64,000 nucleotides of DNA from Schistosoma haematobium (lineage: Eukaryota > Platyhelminthes > Trematoda > Strigeidida > Schistosomatidae): the NCBI RefSeq assembly GCF_000699445.3, contig NC_067196.1, forward strand, positions 35,608,616 through 35,672,615, read 5' to 3'. Shown here piece after piece: positions 46,473-58,073 of this stretch (position 1 is the first letter of the stretch; the number at the start of each line of letters is the position of its first letter). A model generated the notes under the pieces. That model made no database searches, had not been told where the DNA came from, and saw only the letters and a list, made by a program, of their open reading frames with translations. The position numbers and the translations under genes are program-made.

Positions 46473-47580
46473 CTAGTCGCGGAAGCGTATGGGCAACCGT
46501 ACTCGGCGACCGGAACGTGAGACAGTAGTCTCGTTTGCGTCGTGTGAGCCTGCAATCTCATCCAAAGTCAAGGGCGGCGTGGTCTGCTGATCTGGACGTG
46601 AGACTGTTGTCTCGTCCGTAGACGGCGCAGATGACGCGTGCTGTTGACTGGGACGTGAGAATGAGGTCTCAGATGTATCTAGCGTGGGACCTGAAGATGG
46701 TTTGAGGATCCCGCTAGTAGGTTTGCTAGGTCTAGCATTGAATCTCAGGTTGTCAGATAGGGCACTGTCATCGACGTGTGCTGGTTTGAGACGATCAATG
46801 CTGACGATCTCGACGCGTCCATACCGATCAACCTTGAAGGTCTTTTCGTGACGAGCGATCACGTGAAAAGGGCCTTCGTAAGGTTGTTGCAAAGGTTTGC
46901 GTACCGAATCTACTCGTATGAAAACATGTGAACAGGTAGATAACTCTCGAGGGAGAGCGACCTGTCGATGTTGTATTCGAGTTGACACCGGAGGCAGCGT
47001 TCACATAAATGCAGACAGTCGTTGGACGTAGTCTGATTTAGCGAAATTAGGTCTGCTCCGTGGTGTGAAGAATTCCCCGGGCAGACGCAATGTCGTGCCG
47101 TATACCAGTTCAGCGGCGGAACATTGGATATCTACCTTCAAACTCGTTCGAATACCTAAGAGAACGAGCGGTAAGGTTTCGTACCAGTCGTCGTTTTCGT
47201 GTGCTCGAAGAGCGCTTTTAAGTTGACGGTGAAACCTTTCAACTAAACCGTTTGAAGCTGGATGGTAGGCGGTAGTGCGTATGCGTTCCGTACCAAGCAG
47301 CCGAGTAAGTGAGGAGAATAGTGCGGACTCAAATTGTTGTCCTCGGTCAGTCGTGACGGTCGAGGGACAACCATATAGAGCTATCCATCGTTCTACGAGG
47401 CGGTGAGCAACTGTCTCCGTCGTGATAGACGTGATGGGTATAGCTTCGGGCCATCTGGTGAAGCGGTCGATGCACGTGAGTATGTGATCATACCCGTGCG
47501 ATGGTGGCAGTGGTCCTACAATGTCTAAGTGAACATGATCGAAGCGAGCATCAGGCGTAGCGAATGTACCGAGGGGGCGG
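46473..47580 (-). pseudogene. Integrase and C-terminal tail of the CsRn1-like element
   Basis: After a frameshift near 47560-47580 the minus strand continues with [36 protein letters not shown] and AYHPASNGLVERFHRQLKSA, so the integrase D,D,E residues are present. A TGA stop at 47003-47001 interrupts the frame just before the GPY-like tail (PYEGPFHVIARHEKTF). The last 171 codons form an open C-terminal extension with repeated DETTVSR-type units. Confidence 0.85.
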
Positions 47581-49774
47581 CTACGTGCCTATGCACTTTT
47601 GATCGTTGACATTGTAAGCATTGCTTAGCCCACATACGAAGATCTTTATTCATGGCCGGCCAGACGTATCGTGCAGCGATGAGACGTAATGTAGCTGCGA
47701 TACCTGGGTGAGATAATCCATGCAGGGCATCGAATACGAGACGGCGATAAGCAGAGGGTACGATAGGTCGAGGAAGACCGGTAGAAGTATCACGTAGAAT
47801 GGTGCCAGAAGTCGTGGCTAGAGGTACTTCCTGATACTGAAGGGACGTAGAGTGTGGTGCTTCTGTACAGCTGGGATCGTTTGCTTGGGCAGCGGCCATA
47901 GCAGGAAGATCGAGCACCGGCAGGGTAACTGCATTCATTTGGATTCGTGATAGAGCATCGGCAACACAGTTCGACTTGCCTTGGATGTGACGAAGGTCTG
48001 TCGTGAACTGGGAGATATAGTCCAAATGTCTGCACTCTCGTGGTGAGTAGCGGTCAGACTTGGTATGCAAAGCATACGTCAAGGGCTTATGGTCAGTGAA
48101 CAAGGTGAATCGACGTCCTTCTACTGAGTGCCGAAAATGTTTGATGGCGCAGTAGGCTGCTAGCAGCTCGCGACCAAAAGCGCTATATCTCGTCTCCGTG
48201 GTAGTAAGGCGTCGTGAGAAAAACTCGAGAGGTTGCCAACTACCGGAGATGTTTTGTTGCATGACTGCTCCTATAGCAACATCGGATGCATCAACCGCTA
48301 TACTAAGCGTGGCTGATGGATCGGGATGGGCGAGAAGAGTGGCTTGCGCAAGAGCCATTTTGATTTCAGTGAATGCAGTACGTGCAGAATCGTTCATTTC
48401 CAATCTGCGTGGGTTGCCGCGTAGTAAGTCGGTTAGTGGTCGTAACCGTTCTGCCGCGTGTGGGATGAAACGACGGTAGAAGTTAACCAAACCGAGAAAA
48501 GCCTTCAGTTCCTTGAGTGAGGACGGCACGTTGTACTCCTTTATTGCTTGCACTTTGTCCTCACAAGGTAGAATACCCTCTTGCTTGATAACATGACCCA
48601 GAAATATTATTTCTCGTCTACCTAACTCGCATTTGTCTGGGTTAACTACTATTCCATTATCCGAAAGGCGTTGGAATAATAGCGTAAGATGTTGATAATG
48701 TTCATCTACGTTTGATGATGCGATTAGCAGGTCATCAATATAGACGTGAACAAAACCGAGGCCTCGTACAATGCTATCGATAAACCTTTGAAAAGTTTGA
48801 ACAGCATTCCGTAATCCAAATGACATTCGTAGGAACTCAAACAAACCGAAAGGAGTGGTGATAGCAGTTTTTTCGATATCTTCAAGAGCGACTGGGATCT
48901 GATGATATGCTCGTACCAGATCGATCTTAGAAAAGATAGTCGTGCCCTTGAGCGATGCCGTGATGTCGTGTATGTGGGGGATGGGGTAGCTATCAAAGCG
49001 CGTAACTACGTTTAGAGCTCGGTAGTCGCCGCATGGTCTCCAACTAACCCCATCTTTTTTGCGCACCATATGAAGAGGAGAGGCCCATGGACTGTGAGAA
49101 GGACGAATAATACCAGTAGCTAGTAAATTGTCAAACTCACGCTTAGCAAAAGTTAATTTGTCCGGTGCCAGTCGGCGAGGTCGTGCCGTGACTGGCGGTC
49201 CGCGGGTGACTATGTGGTGTACCACACGATTGGTCACCAATGGAAGCTCCTCGAGTGGTTTAGTGAGTACGGGGAATTTCTCGAATAAAGCGTGGAATTT
49301 ATCGTCACGCGAGTAAAAAGTGCCGAGGATTCGGTACGCGTTCATGTGGGCTTTACAGCCCATGAATTTGCTGTTCGACGAAGTATCGATTAGCTGCAGC
49401 CTACGTGAATCGACAAGCAATTCATAGTGCTGTAGAAAATCGATACCTAGTATGGCTGTGGGAACATCAGCAATGATGAACGTCCACAGATACGGTCGTC
49501 GGTTGCCCAGGTTGACCGTGAGTTGTCGTGTACCGTAGGTAGGAATGACTGAGCCATTCGCAGCGCATAGTCGAAGCACTGTGGCTTGTGACTTGCTGCT
49601 ACCTCGTGGTACGACAGAAACTTGGGCCCCAGTGTCTACTAGGAACCTAGCGTTTGTGCGATAATCGTGCACATAGAATAGGCGACCAACCTGGGGAGAA
49701 GGGCCGGCGAGTACGGCCGCTTTTAATCGCCGGGGCTGGCGTTTCCCGCCTTGTATGAGCATGGTGCTCGACAA
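47525..49774 (-). CDS. Pol polyprotein: protease, RT, RNase H, integrase zinc finger
   Basis: 749 codons. Protease at about residues 35-115 ([12 protein letters not shown], then AILGIDFL), RT at about 190-400 ([34 protein letters not shown] as the catalytic YIDD, FLGHVI), RNase H at about 480-610 ([53 protein letters not shown]), and the integrase HHCC finger at about 685-735 ([27 protein letters not shown]). The frame then ends prematurely by the frameshift that cuts off the integrase core. The start overlaps gag by about 50 bases in the -1 frame. Confidence 0.92.
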   Translation of the reverse strand: MSSTMLIQGGKRQPRRLKAAVLAGPSPQVGRLFYVHDYRTNARFLVDTGAQVSVVPRGSSKSQATVLRLCAANGSVIPTYGTRQLTVNLGNRRPYLWTFIIADVPTAILGIDFLQHYELLVDSRRLQLIDTSSNSKFMGCKAHMNAYRILGTFYSRDDKFHALFEKFPVLTKPLEELPLVTNRVVHHIVTRGPPVTARPRRLAPDKLTFAKREFDNLLATGIIRPSHSPWASPLHMVRKKDGVSWRPCGDYRALNVVTRFDSYPIPHIHDITASLKGTTIFSKIDLVRAYHQIPVALEDIEKTAITTPFGLFEFLRMSFGLRNAVQTFQRFIDSIVRGLGFVHVYIDDLLIASSNVDEHYQHLTLLFQRLSDNGIVVNPDKCELGRREIIFLGHVIKQEGILPCEDKVQAIKEYNVPSSLKELKAFLGLVNFYRRFIPHAAERLRPLTDLLRGNPRRLEMNDSARTAFTEIKMALAQATLLAHPDPSATLSIAVDASDVAIGAVMQQNISGSWQPLEFFSRRLTTTETRYSAFGRELLAAYCAIKHFRHSVEGRRFTLFTDHKPLTYALHTKSDRYSPRECRHLDYISQFTTDLRHIQGKSNCVADALSRIQMNAVTLPVLDLPAMAAAQANDPSCTEAPHSTSLQYQEVPLATTSGTILRDTSTGLPRPIVPSAYRRLVFDALHGLSHPGIAATLRLIAARYVWPAMNKDLRMWAKQCLQCQRSKVHRHVAAPSVHSLRLMLASIMFT

Positions 49775-50589
49775 CGGCGGGCGCCAGACCCGAAGGACCT
49801 ATGGAACCAGCACCAACTGTCACTCGCTTCCGTAGCCGCCTTTCGGCGTGGCTTGGAAGATTCCCTTTTTAGGCGAGTGGTGACGGGTTTGCGAGAACTT
49901 GAGCGAGCTCGGGGGACGTAGGGTTGGGGTACGTTACAACGGTCTCGAAAACTAGGACGTGTGTGAATACACCCGTCCCTGTCACCATGAGCTGAGGAAT
50001 GACCGGCGTCCATGTCTAATTTAGGACGTGCCGTCGAAGCAACTACATAGGTGTCTCTATTACTAGTCCTCGCCAAAATTTTGTCTGCTATGAGGGCTAC
50101 CTGGTTAAGCGGTGCGTTCTCGAGCAGTGCCGTCACAGTAGGTTGGATATGAGCTGGTAGTGACTCGAGCCATAATTCCTTAACTATCTCCGAGTCAGAT
50201 GCTGTTGGTCCTGCAAGAGATTGCGGGCGCGTGAGGTGATGGCTTGGTTTAGCATCACCCAGGGGGTGACGTGCTAACAATGTCCTCAATCGTTCCTCCC
50301 TCGATGGGAGGAAATGTCGGAGAATTGCCTCTTTGAGGCGATCATAAACATTAGGCACGTTAGAATTGAGGACAACCTCACGAACAGCTACTAAATGGTC
50401 CCCGGGTAATGATTCGAGAGCGTAAGCGTACTTTTGCCTTTGGCTCGTGATGCGACGAGTCTCAAACTGAGACTCTAATGCAGCAAACCAGACCTCTGGG
50501 TCGTGGGGGATGAATGATACAGGTCGAAAATGAATGGCCTGTACGTCTGAGTCTATAACATTAATAGTATTCTTGTCGCTATCCGTCAT
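49723..50589 (-). CDS. Gag of the CsRn1-like element
   Basis: 288 codons starting [15 protein letters not shown]. The capsid-like region includes [20 protein letters not shown] and [18 protein letters not shown] with [15 protein letters not shown], the pattern of CsRn1/Boudicca gag. Near the C-terminus the unusual nucleocapsid box [18 protein letters not shown] has CHCC rather than CCHC spacing. The frame is uninterrupted. Confidence 0.9.
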   Translation of the reverse strand: MTDSDKNTINVIDSDVQAIHFRPVSFIPHDPEVWFAALESQFETRRITSQRQKYAYALESLPGDHLVAVREVVLNSNVPNVYDRLKEAILRHFLPSREERLRTLLARHPLGDAKPSHHLTRPQSLAGPTASDSEIVKELWLESLPAHIQPTVTALLENAPLNQVALIADKILARTSNRDTYVVASTARPKLDMDAGHSSAHGDRDGCIHTRPSFRDRCNVPQPYVPRARSSSRKPVTTRLKRESSKPRRKAATEASDSWCWFHRSFGSGARRCRAPCSYKAGNASPGD

Positions 50590-50711
50590 GCCGTGTATAT
50601 TATATATTAAAAATTAATATGAAAATATACGATAGACGTGGCTAGATAAATAATAGACTCACCGAATTGGCTTCTTTGGAAGATTCGACCAGAGATTGAG
50701 GCGTGTTCCAA

Positions 50712-50728
50712 ACTTTGGGATCACCAAT
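50712..50728 (-). other. Primer-binding site (tRNA-Trp-like)
   Basis: Directly after the 5' LTR the minus strand reads ATTGGTGATCCCAAAG, close to the TGGTGACCCC used with tRNA-Trp by CsRn1-clade elements. The tRNA assignment rests on that family comparison. Confidence 0.6.
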
Positions 50729-51087
50729 TGTAGCGTGGCGTCAAGTTGAGATTAACTATGAACACCGCTACAAAGAAACACGTGCCAGGTAAATCAGAAG
50801 GCGGAGGTTGAACGTAACCAGATTTATTTCGTTGGCGATCTCGTGGTATTGAACGAATACCAAGATCGTGCCAAGGAATGGTACAAGTGGAAGCAGAAGA
50901 CAGGAGTACGTGCAAACAGTACCAAAAACCGCGGAACAATGATGGAAGGTAATGGAAGCACAAAATGGCTATAATTAGCACAGTTAAACAAAAGCACATT
51001 AAAACAAACACTGGTACAGTTGGTTACAATAATAATTGTTTTTTTATTAAACCAGTCGTGTTCTCGTGATAAACGTGAGTCACTACA
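50729..51087 (-). repeat. 5' LTR of the CsRn1-like element
   Basis: Same 359 bases as 45557-45915. Its right edge CTACA meets ATTTCC of the interrupted gag. Confidence 0.95.
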
Positions 51088-51584
51088 ATTTCCTCAAATT
51101 TATTAAGAATGTCATTGCGGATTAAAGGATCATCAGAAAAATTAGCACCTATCAAAACTACATCAGGTTTCCGATCATGATTAGGTTCATTCAAAATATT
51201 TTCCTCAGATTTGCAAGGGATTTCGTCAAAAATAAGTGAGTCATTAGGAAAAACCATATTTAGTACAATAACATGAGAAGTCTGACAAATTGATTGATTA
51301 GAAACTGTTGTCTCGCAAGAATTCTGAGTTTCATTTAACTCTGAACTGCTATATGACTCTTCACTGCCTATTGCAATCGTTGGTAAAGATAAATGATCAT
51401 TATAAATACTCGACTTAGCAGATTCAGAATTACAAGACTTAATATTAGTTGCAATAAGATGAACATTAGTATTACAAACTGACTTAATATGTCCAATATC
51501 TCCACATTTAAAGCACTTAGAATTACGAAATTTACATGAATTAAAAGAGTGGAACTTACCACAGGATAAACATTGACCAAACAT
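51088..51584 (-). pseudogene. Zinc-knuckle part of the old Gypsy gag
   Basis: Contains CLSCGKFHSFNSCKF followed by CFKCGDIGHIKSVC, two knuckle-like units (the second is a canonical CX2CX4HX4C), then an acidic Ser/Asn-rich tail ending in NDILNKFEEI where the younger element has inserted. Frameshifted relative to the N-terminal gag frame at 51966-51556. Confidence 0.75.
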
Positions 51585-51966
51585 GTGGCCATCTCCTTGA
51601 ACTCTTCAACGAATTTTGTGTATAGGCTTGAGTATGCACTGGGTCGGAAGGACGTAGTAATGTAGTGGAATTTTTTATATCCTCATGAATCACTTTACAA
51701 AATCTTCCTTTATTGCGTCCGAGTTTTGTATACTTAACATAGTCTTGCAGCAGTTCCTTGAGAGTTGTATAAGGAAGCGAGATATACTTTTCCGGCATAG
51801 CCAGAGTTCTTGATAAGCTATATGCTTCTTTTCCGATGAATGTGAGGAAATGTGCCACAATATTAACATCTTCAGCATCTTCCTTGGTCATAGCCCAGAT
51901 TTCGAACCTTTCAAAATAATCCTCAAAACCACCAAAATCTGAATGTATATCCAACGATTCCATCAC
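51556..51966 (-). pseudogene. N-terminal gag of the old Gypsy element
   Basis: Starts MESLDIHSDFGGFEDYFERF, then VNIVAHFLTFIGKEAYSLSR and LPYTTLKELLQDYVKYTK, typical of flatworm Gypsy gag matrix/capsid. One frameshift near 51590 breaks it from the zinc-knuckle part. Confidence 0.75.
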
Positions 51967-51998
51967 AGGATCTTGCTGGCAACGCCAGTATAATATCT

Positions 51999-52155
51999 GA
52001 AAGTATTTGAATTACTGTATGAACTAGGAATCCCAGAATTACCGCTATCAAATCAAGAAGTACTAGACAAGCACGAACGAATGTATTGTATTTAGAATTC
52101 AAAATCAAGCATTCAACAAGTACCAAGGAATCGTTAGTTCATTCAAACGCCACAG
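51999..52155 (-). repeat. Right LTR-like repeat of the old Gypsy element
   Basis: Partner of 44877-45047. It lies directly upstream (minus strand) of the gag start. The sequence between them contains CTGGCGTTGCCAGCAAGATC, a plausible primer-site region. Confidence 0.65.
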
Positions 52156-54840
52156 CCATATCCGGCAAATGTAGTCAGTCCAAATAGTGGGTACTTTGAA
52201 GAGAAAGCTGAATGTTTTTTTGGAAAACAATTCGCAAGAATGAGAACATGTAAAACAACATAGTGTTCTCTAGGCTGAATTTGTCAATACTAATGAACGC
52301 TACTACTCGGTTAATTATTGACTTCATATTCCACCATAGTCAACCTGGGAATCTCCTTTTCGTTCGAAAAGGCAGATTGACTGATTAATCTACGTCTGTC
52401 CACGACGAAATATTATAGCTATATTGAATTCGCAACGTCTCCTTCTTTGAAATAGGTTGATACCAGAATCATCAGCTCTTGTTGCATCAACAGCTTCTTA
52501 AACAATATTAATAACTAAAGTAAAAAGATAATGAGAAAAGGAAAAATCTTGAGCGACATAAAGGCTGAAGCTTAGGAATGAATCTTTACTGTTCTCCAGT
52601 TAATTATCACATCGTTCCAGACCGTAGTTAGTATTAAATTATTATATGTATAATTGTGCAGTTTTGCTGAAATTTAATCTCAGAGTGGACAATGTAAAAT
52701 CAAATGAGAATTCAAACAAAAAAGGCTAGCACCGAGAATAAATAAACTGTTCAGTTTCACGGAGCTAAGGTGAATGTCCAAATGCACGTTAAATAAAGCT
52801 AATTTGCTTTGCAAAATCTGCTACTAAATTACCACAGAGATGAGTCTTTGAGGCTCTTTATTTTGTCGTCATTTAGGCCGGACGGTGTTTATTGACAGGC
52901 TCTCCACTTTAGTGACCAGGGATCTGACTCCAAGTAGACCTCATGAATGATCGTTGTCAAAATATATCTGTCTCCTATCCTCGTATATAATCATCGACTT
53001 AAATCGCGTTAGTCAATAATGGAAATAAATAATTCAAATAACGAGGATGGACTTTTGAATACATATATTTTGTATACGAAGCTAATGGAACAGAGTGAAG
53101 CGAAACGACGCACAGTGAAGATGGCGGGTAAGCCAACTCCCTTTTAGTCAAGCGTTAATCAATATTTATAGCCACACAAAGATAAGTAACAGACATGTGA
53201 TGAATGGGATAAGAAATGTACACACACATATGAGCTCATATGAAAAGTCAAGGTTGATAAGCGAATAATTAACAAGGTCAAAATATGACTCAAGTAGGAT
53301 GAATAGATTGGCCTGTCCGAAAACAAGAATAAGGTATATAGGTTTAACATAATAACCGACACTACAAATCGACTTCAAATATGAAAGTGAAAATAACTTG
53401 TTCTGACATCATAACTCGGTTCTTAGACCACCGAGACAACTACTAAAGACATGTAGATCATCAACGTAGGTGATCTGCATCGATGATTTGGGCTTAACTC
53501 GAATTGTACGGGATTATAGTGACCTCCCAGCTTACGTTGAGATCACATATCGTGGCTAATACTTAACTCGGATTATCCTGTAGTTGTAACCAGGTGCAAT
53601 TGTCACTATAATGGATGTATGGCTAAAATTCAACGTTATGACAAAAATGTATCAGCAAAAAATAGGTACAAGAACAGTGAGCGACCACTGTCTCACGCTT
53701 CTGTTCATAGTGTGGAGTTGATTGGTCAGCTTTGGTTGCCTCTGACCTTGACGGGGATCAGTAAACTGTTAGATATTTAGTAGCCCGACCGCCAGAATAC
53801 ATGGCCAAGTTCCAGTGCAATTTCACTGGTTTTACAAGCAACAACTCTGACGAGTTTCTGTACTTTTTTAATGTCAAATACACTTAAGTTTTTGATTGAT
53901 TTTGTGTAAACACTTTGAACGTACCTACTTCTCCAATTCTATATGCTCATCCCAACTGTCTTTATTTTGTGTACAATTAATGCTCACGTCAGTTCTGAGA
54001 GTCTTGTGTTTGACTTCCGAGGTGGTTTCTGAACAGGTATTCTTGTTTTTGTTCTTAAGGCTTAATGGAAACTAGGGAAAAGCATAGAACAAAGTCAATC
54101 ATTCTTATACACACTGTTTGTTGCAGTAGGTCTTAGTATATGGAAAGATGGTCAAATACCATCAACTTTAACGAATTAACAAATAAGTATGTATGAACTC
54201 ATGTGTTGTGAGTTCTAAATTACTAGCTAGCAATATCTGTGGGTCTTCACTCATCAGGAGTAAAATGAGCTGAGTTTAGTTTAGAAAAAGCCTTAAACGC
54301 CCACGTTGAGTTTGTTATTTTAATGAACTTAGCCGGATAAATTTCTCCATGCGTTCAACTAAATATACTTTGTATCCTTGACAAAATATCTTTATCAACA
54401 GTCTACCAGGTTTTTACTCAACTGCTGTGCACTTTGTTTGAAAGCTTGATAAAATTTTCATCGAATTCTGCAGCATCGAATTTGCTATTATGCGATTCTT
54501 ACTTTCCAGAATTTTTTAATCAATAACGTTCTCTACCATTTCGCCACGTTTCATTTCATTTTTATTCTTATATGTAGTTTAGTCGTTTCAGAAATAACAT
54601 ATTTATTTACTTAATTCAAATGAGTAAACCATGTCATCAAGAAACTTTAAGCTTATTACATCAGTAATATTGTTCGGTTTATAACTATGCTACTATTTTC
54701 CTATGGTGGTTTGTAATAAACTCTCGAAGAAGAATGAAAGACTATGATATCTCCCTGATTTATTATTCATTTGAAGAGTTAAAAAATAACTGTAGTATAA
54801 TATGGAAGTTTTCACTATCCAATCATAGATCCGCCCACTC
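52156..54840. other. No gene seen
   Basis: AT-rich sequence between the nested Gypsy elements and the RTE element. One small perfect hairpin, CCTTTTCG TT CGAAAAGG, near 52355. No coding motif, RNA gene or element end recognised. Confidence 0.4.
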
Positions 54841-54850
54841 GTTTGTTATA

Positions 54851-54877
54851 CACTTACTTACTTACTTACTTACTTAC
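54851..54877 (-). repeat. (GTAA)n 3' tail of the RTE element
   Basis: Plus-strand ACTTACTTACTTACTTAC-type repeat. It gives the retrotransposon its microsatellite 3' end and includes the RT stop codon TAA (54872-54870 on the minus strand). Confidence 0.85.
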
Positions 54878-56906
54878 ACCTGTTACTCCTCGTGAAGGAG
54901 CATAGGTCGCTCACCAGCATTCTCCATCCAACCCTGTCCTGGGCAATCCTTTCCAACTCCTTCCAGTTGTAATTCATCCTTTTCATATCTGCTTCTATTA
55001 TCCGACGTAATGTGTTCTTTGGCCTTCCTCTTTTCCGCTTCCCTTCAGGATTCCAAGTTAGAGCTTGCCTCGTGATGCAGTTTGACGATTTGCGTAATGT
55101 ATGTCCTATCCATTTCCATCGTCTTTTCCTAATTTCTTCTTCAGCTGGTAGTTGGTTTGTTCTCTCCCACAGAAGGCTATTGCTGATGGTATCCGGCCAA
55201 TGGATGTTGAGTATCTTGCGTAGACAGCTATTTATAAATACTTGTACTTTCTTGATTGTGGTTGTTGTAGTTCTCCAAGTTTCAGCTCCATACAGTAGAA
55301 CTGCCTTGACGTTCGTATTGAAGATTCTTACTTTGATATTGGTTGAAAGTTGTCTTGAGTTCCATATGTTCTTCAATTGTAGGAATGCGACCCTTGCTTT
55401 GCCAATCCTCGCCTTTACGTCTGCATCTGAACCTCCATGTCTATCGACGATGCTTCCCAGATATGTGAAGGATTCTACATCTTCCAGAGTTTCGCCATCA
55501 AGGGTGATTGGATTGCTGTTCTCCGCTTTGAATTTGAGGACCTTGGTTTTCCCTTTGTGTATGCTGAGGCCTACTGATGCAGAGACTCCTGCTACATTGG
55601 CTGTCTTTATCTGAATCTGTTCACGTGTACGTGATAGGAGGGCTAGGTCATCTGCGAAGTCCAGATCGTCTAATTGGTTCTGAGCTGTCCATTGTATTCC
55701 GTGTTTTCCTTCAGATGTCGAGGTCTTCATAATCCAGTCGACCACCAGAAGAAAGAGGAATGGAGAGAGTAAACAGCCTTGTCTGACTCCGGTCCTTACT
55801 TGGAATGCATCTGTCAGCTGTCCTCCATGCACTACTTTGCACTGTAGTCCGTCGTATGAGTTCCGGATAATATTGACAATCTTCTCAGGAACTCCGTAGT
55901 GTCGAAGAAGTTTCCATAATGTCCTCCTATCTACACTGTCGAATGCCTTTTCATAATCAATGAAGTTGATGTATAGTGACGAGTTCCACTCAACTGATTG
56001 TTCGACGATGATCCGTAGTGTTGCAATTTGGTCTGTGCACGACCGATCCTTACGGAATCCAGCTTGTTGATCTCGAAGTTGGGCATCTACTGCATCCTTC
56101 ATCCGGTTCAGCAACACCCTGTTGAAGACTTTCCCTGGTATTGACAGTAGTGTAATGCCTCTGTAGTTTTCACATTTGCTCAGATCTCCTTTCTTTGGAA
56201 TCTTGATGAGGTGTCCTTCTTTCCAGTCCATTGGCACTTGTTCCTCCTCCCAAATCTTTTTGAATAGAGGGTAAAGCATGCTTGTGGTTACTTCGACGTC
56301 TGATTTCAGTGCTTCAGCTGGTATGTTGTCGGGTCCTGCTGCTTTCCCGTTCTTGATTTGTCTGACGGCCATTCTAATTTCTTCCGTCGTTGGTGGGTTG
56401 ACATCTATAGGAAGATCTGTGTGTGCTACTTCGATGTTCGGTGGATTCATTGGAGCCGGCCTATTCAGGAGTTCCTCGAAGTATTCTACCCATCTGTTTC
56501 GCTGTTGTTGAATTTCAGTGATTGGCTTGCCTTCTTTGTCTTTGACCGGCCTCTCTGGTTTACTGTATTTCCCTGATAGTTTCTTCGTTGTATCGTAGAG
56601 CTGTTTCATATTTCCTTCTCTAGCAGCTTTTTCTGCCGTCGTTGCTAATTCTTCCACGTATTTCTTCCTGTCGGCTCTAATGCTCCTCTTCACTTGCTTG
56701 TTTGCTTCTATGTATTCAGCTTGTGCTTGGACTTTCTCTGCTCGTGTTCGGCTGTTGTTAATTGCTGTCTTCTTGTTCTTCCTTTCTTTGATCTTGTCCA
56801 GTGTTTCTATAGAGATCCATTCCTTATGATGGTGTTTCTTTAGGCCCAGAACCTCTTGACACGTTGAAGTCAATGTTTCTTTGATGCCTTTCCAGTTGTC
56901 CTCCAT
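54870..56906 (-). CDS. RTE reverse transcriptase domain
   Basis: 678 codons from an internal Met. RT blocks: [92 protein letters not shown], and an intact catalytic [11 protein letters not shown]. Then [13 protein letters not shown] and the C-terminal [20 protein letters not shown] with [13 protein letters not shown] typical of RTE. The true N-terminus is the endonuclease frame; reading continues about 100 residues upstream of this Met in the same frame ([16 protein letters not shown]) to the frameshift. Confidence 0.93.
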   Translation of the reverse strand: MEDNWKGIKETLTSTCQEVLGLKKHHHKEWISIETLDKIKERKNKKTAINNSRTRAEKVQAQAEYIEANKQVKRSIRADRKKYVEELATTAEKAAREGNMKQLYDTTKKLSGKYSKPERPVKDKEGKPITEIQQQRNRWVEYFEELLNRPAPMNPPNIEVAHTDLPIDVNPPTTEEIRMAVRQIKNGKAAGPDNIPAEALKSDVEVTTSMLYPLFKKIWEEEQVPMDWKEGHLIKIPKKGDLSKCENYRGITLLSIPGKVFNRVLLNRMKDAVDAQLRDQQAGFRKDRSCTDQIATLRIIVEQSVEWNSSLYINFIDYEKAFDSVDRRTLWKLLRHYGVPEKIVNIIRNSYDGLQCKVVHGGQLTDAFQVRTGVRQGCLLSPFLFLLVVDWIMKTSTSEGKHGIQWTAQNQLDDLDFADDLALLSRTREQIQIKTANVAGVSASVGLSIHKGKTKVLKFKAENSNPITLDGETLEDVESFTYLGSIVDRHGGSDADVKARIGKARVAFLQLKNIWNSRQLSTNIKVRIFNTNVKAVLLYGAETWRTTTTTIKKVQVFINSCLRKILNIHWPDTISNSLLWERTNQLPAEEEIRKRRWKWIGHTLRKSSNCITRQALTWNPEGKRKRGRPKNTLRRIIEADMKRMNYNWKELERIAQDRVGWRMLVSDLCSFTRSNRCK

Positions 56907-56962
56907 GGTAGTTTCTTCTTCCTTCAGTAGATCTTGAAAGGCTTGGAATCTGTTGTTGAGAG

Positions 56963-57886
56963 CTATCTTGAATTCATTGAGTTTGTCAGTATCTCGAAGG
57001 AAGGCTGTATTGAACCTTTGTATTGCTGTTTGTCCACTTGTCCAGTCCTTTTTAGCTTCAGTTTCAAATTGGCTACAACTAGGTGGTGATCTGAAGCTAC
57101 GTCAGCTCCTCTCCTGGTTCTCACATCTTCCATTGTCCTTCGGAATTTTTTTATGCAAATATGGTCTATCTGGTTCTCTGTAGTGTGGTCCGGTGAGATC
57201 CATGTAGCCTTGTGTATACGTTTGTGTGGAAATATTGTGCCTCCTATGACTAATTTGTTGAATGCACACAAATTTGCAAATCTTTCTCCATTTTCGTTCC
57301 TCTCTCCCAGTCCATGTCGTCCCATAATATCTTCATATCCAGTGTTGTCTATTCCGACCTTGGCATTTAGATCTCCCATCAGAATGGTGAGGTCCTTTCT
57401 TGAGCATTTCTCTATGATTGACTGCAGCCGCTCGTAGAATTGATCTTTAATGTCGTCGTTGCTGTCATTGGTGGGTGCATAACATTGGATAATATTCATT
57501 AAGATCCCCTCCTTCTTTGTTTTGAATGATGCTTTGATGATTCTGGATCCGTGGGATTCCCATCCTACAAGTGCATTTCGTGCTACTTTGGACAGCATAA
57601 GAGCAACTCCCTGTGTGTGTGGAGCATTTTCCTCTTCGTGACCGGAGTATAGCAGCATCTCTCCCGTAGCTAGCCTTTTCTGTCCAACTTGGGTCCAGTG
57701 GGTTTCGCTGATTCCCAGTACTGCCAAGTTGTATCTCCTCATTTCCGTTGCTATTTGGCTGGTCTTCCCGGTTTCCCACATTGTTCTAACGTTCCATGTA
57801 CCTATAAAAATTTTTGCTCTGGTTGTTAGAAGGGGCATCGGCCTCGTGGCTTCCGAAGGAATTCGGCTTTCACCATGAAGCGTCAT
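56963..57886 (-). CDS. RTE apurinic-type endonuclease domain
   Basis: 307 codons from ATG 57886. AP-endonuclease motifs: [58 protein letters not shown] and [13 protein letters not shown], with catalytic Asn, Glu, Asp and His residues in place. The last residues after LKLKRTGQ are out of frame with RT because of a one-base shift near 57050 in an A-run. It nicks target DNA for target-primed reverse transcription. Confidence 0.93.
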   Translation of the reverse strand: MTLHGESRIPSEATRPMPLLTTRAKIFIGTWNVRTMWETGKTSQIATEMRRYNLAVLGISETHWTQVGQKRLATGEMLLYSGHEEENAPHTQGVALMLSKVARNALVGWESHGSRIIKASFKTKKEGILMNIIQCYAPTNDSNDDIKDQFYERLQSIIEKCSRKDLTILMGDLNAKVGIDNTGYEDIMGRHGLGERNENGERFANLCAFNKLVIGGTIFPHKRIHKATWISPDHTTENQIDHICIKKFRRTMEDVRTRRGADVASDHHLVVANLKLKLKRTGQVDKQQYKGSIQPSFEILTNSMNSR

Positions 57887-58073
57887 AATTCTTCTAAATG
57901 AAGACCTTCTAACTCTCAGGGCAGAGTTAAAATGGTTTGAATTATTTTTTCTGGTAAGCGTTTTTTAGCGAGTTAGTTTTCTACGGGATGGGGACGCTAA
58001 CCCCATGCCCAACCCTCCTCCTTTACCCGGGCTTGGGACCGGCAGTAACTCTAGAAGAGCTACAGGCGGAGTT
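57887..58073 (-). promoter_or_regulatory. GC-rich structured leader of the RTE element
   Basis: On the minus strand, near the 5' end: GTAGCTCT, TCT, AGAGTTAC forms an 8-base stem with one G-U pair, and CCCAAGCCC pairs with GGGTTGGG further on. Strongly GC-rich against an AT-rich background. RTE elements of some animals carry HDV-like self-cleaving ribozymes here; I could not build a convincing HDV fold by hand. Confidence 0.5.

Larger units (their letters stand above)
45557..51087 (-). mobile_element. CsRn1/Boudicca-like Gypsy retrotransposon, very young
   Basis: A 5531-base element with two 359-base LTRs that look identical, TGTAG and CTACA termini, a primer-binding site, gag with a CHCC box, a pol in the -1 frame and a purine-rich tract before the 3' LTR. 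The target repeat on the minus strand is AAAT on one side and AAAC on the other, so it is one mismatch from perfect. The CHCC gag box and tRNA-Trp-like primer site place it in the CsRn1 clade of Ty3/Gypsy, which includes Boudicca. Integrase carries a frameshift and a stop. Confidence 0.92.
44877..52155 (-). mobile_element. Old Gypsy-type element (gag only) split by a younger Gypsy element
   Basis: Minus-strand element bounded by a repeated segment of about 160-170 bases (44877-45047 and 51999-52155) and encoding gag only (51966 to 51088, then 45556 to 45342). The inserted element occupies 45557-51087. No RT or integrase of the host element remains, so it was already internally deleted. Outer limits are approximate. 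Confidence 0.7.
54855..58073 (-). mobile_element. Near-intact full-length RTE retrotransposon with 14-base TSD
   Basis: A 3219-base minus-strand element flanked by perfect repeats GTTTGTTATACACT at 54841-54854 and 58074-58087. Order on the minus strand: short GC-rich structured leader (58073-57887), APE endonuclease, RT, then a stop codon lying inside a (GTAA)n tail, so there is essentially no 3' UTR. One frameshift near 57050 separates endonuclease and RT. Resembles the SR2/SR3/Perere-3 RTE group of schistosomes. Confidence 0.93.

Noticed and set aside
55012..55614. 200-codon plus-strand frame over the RTE element
   Set aside because: Antisense shadow of the RT C-terminal coding region.
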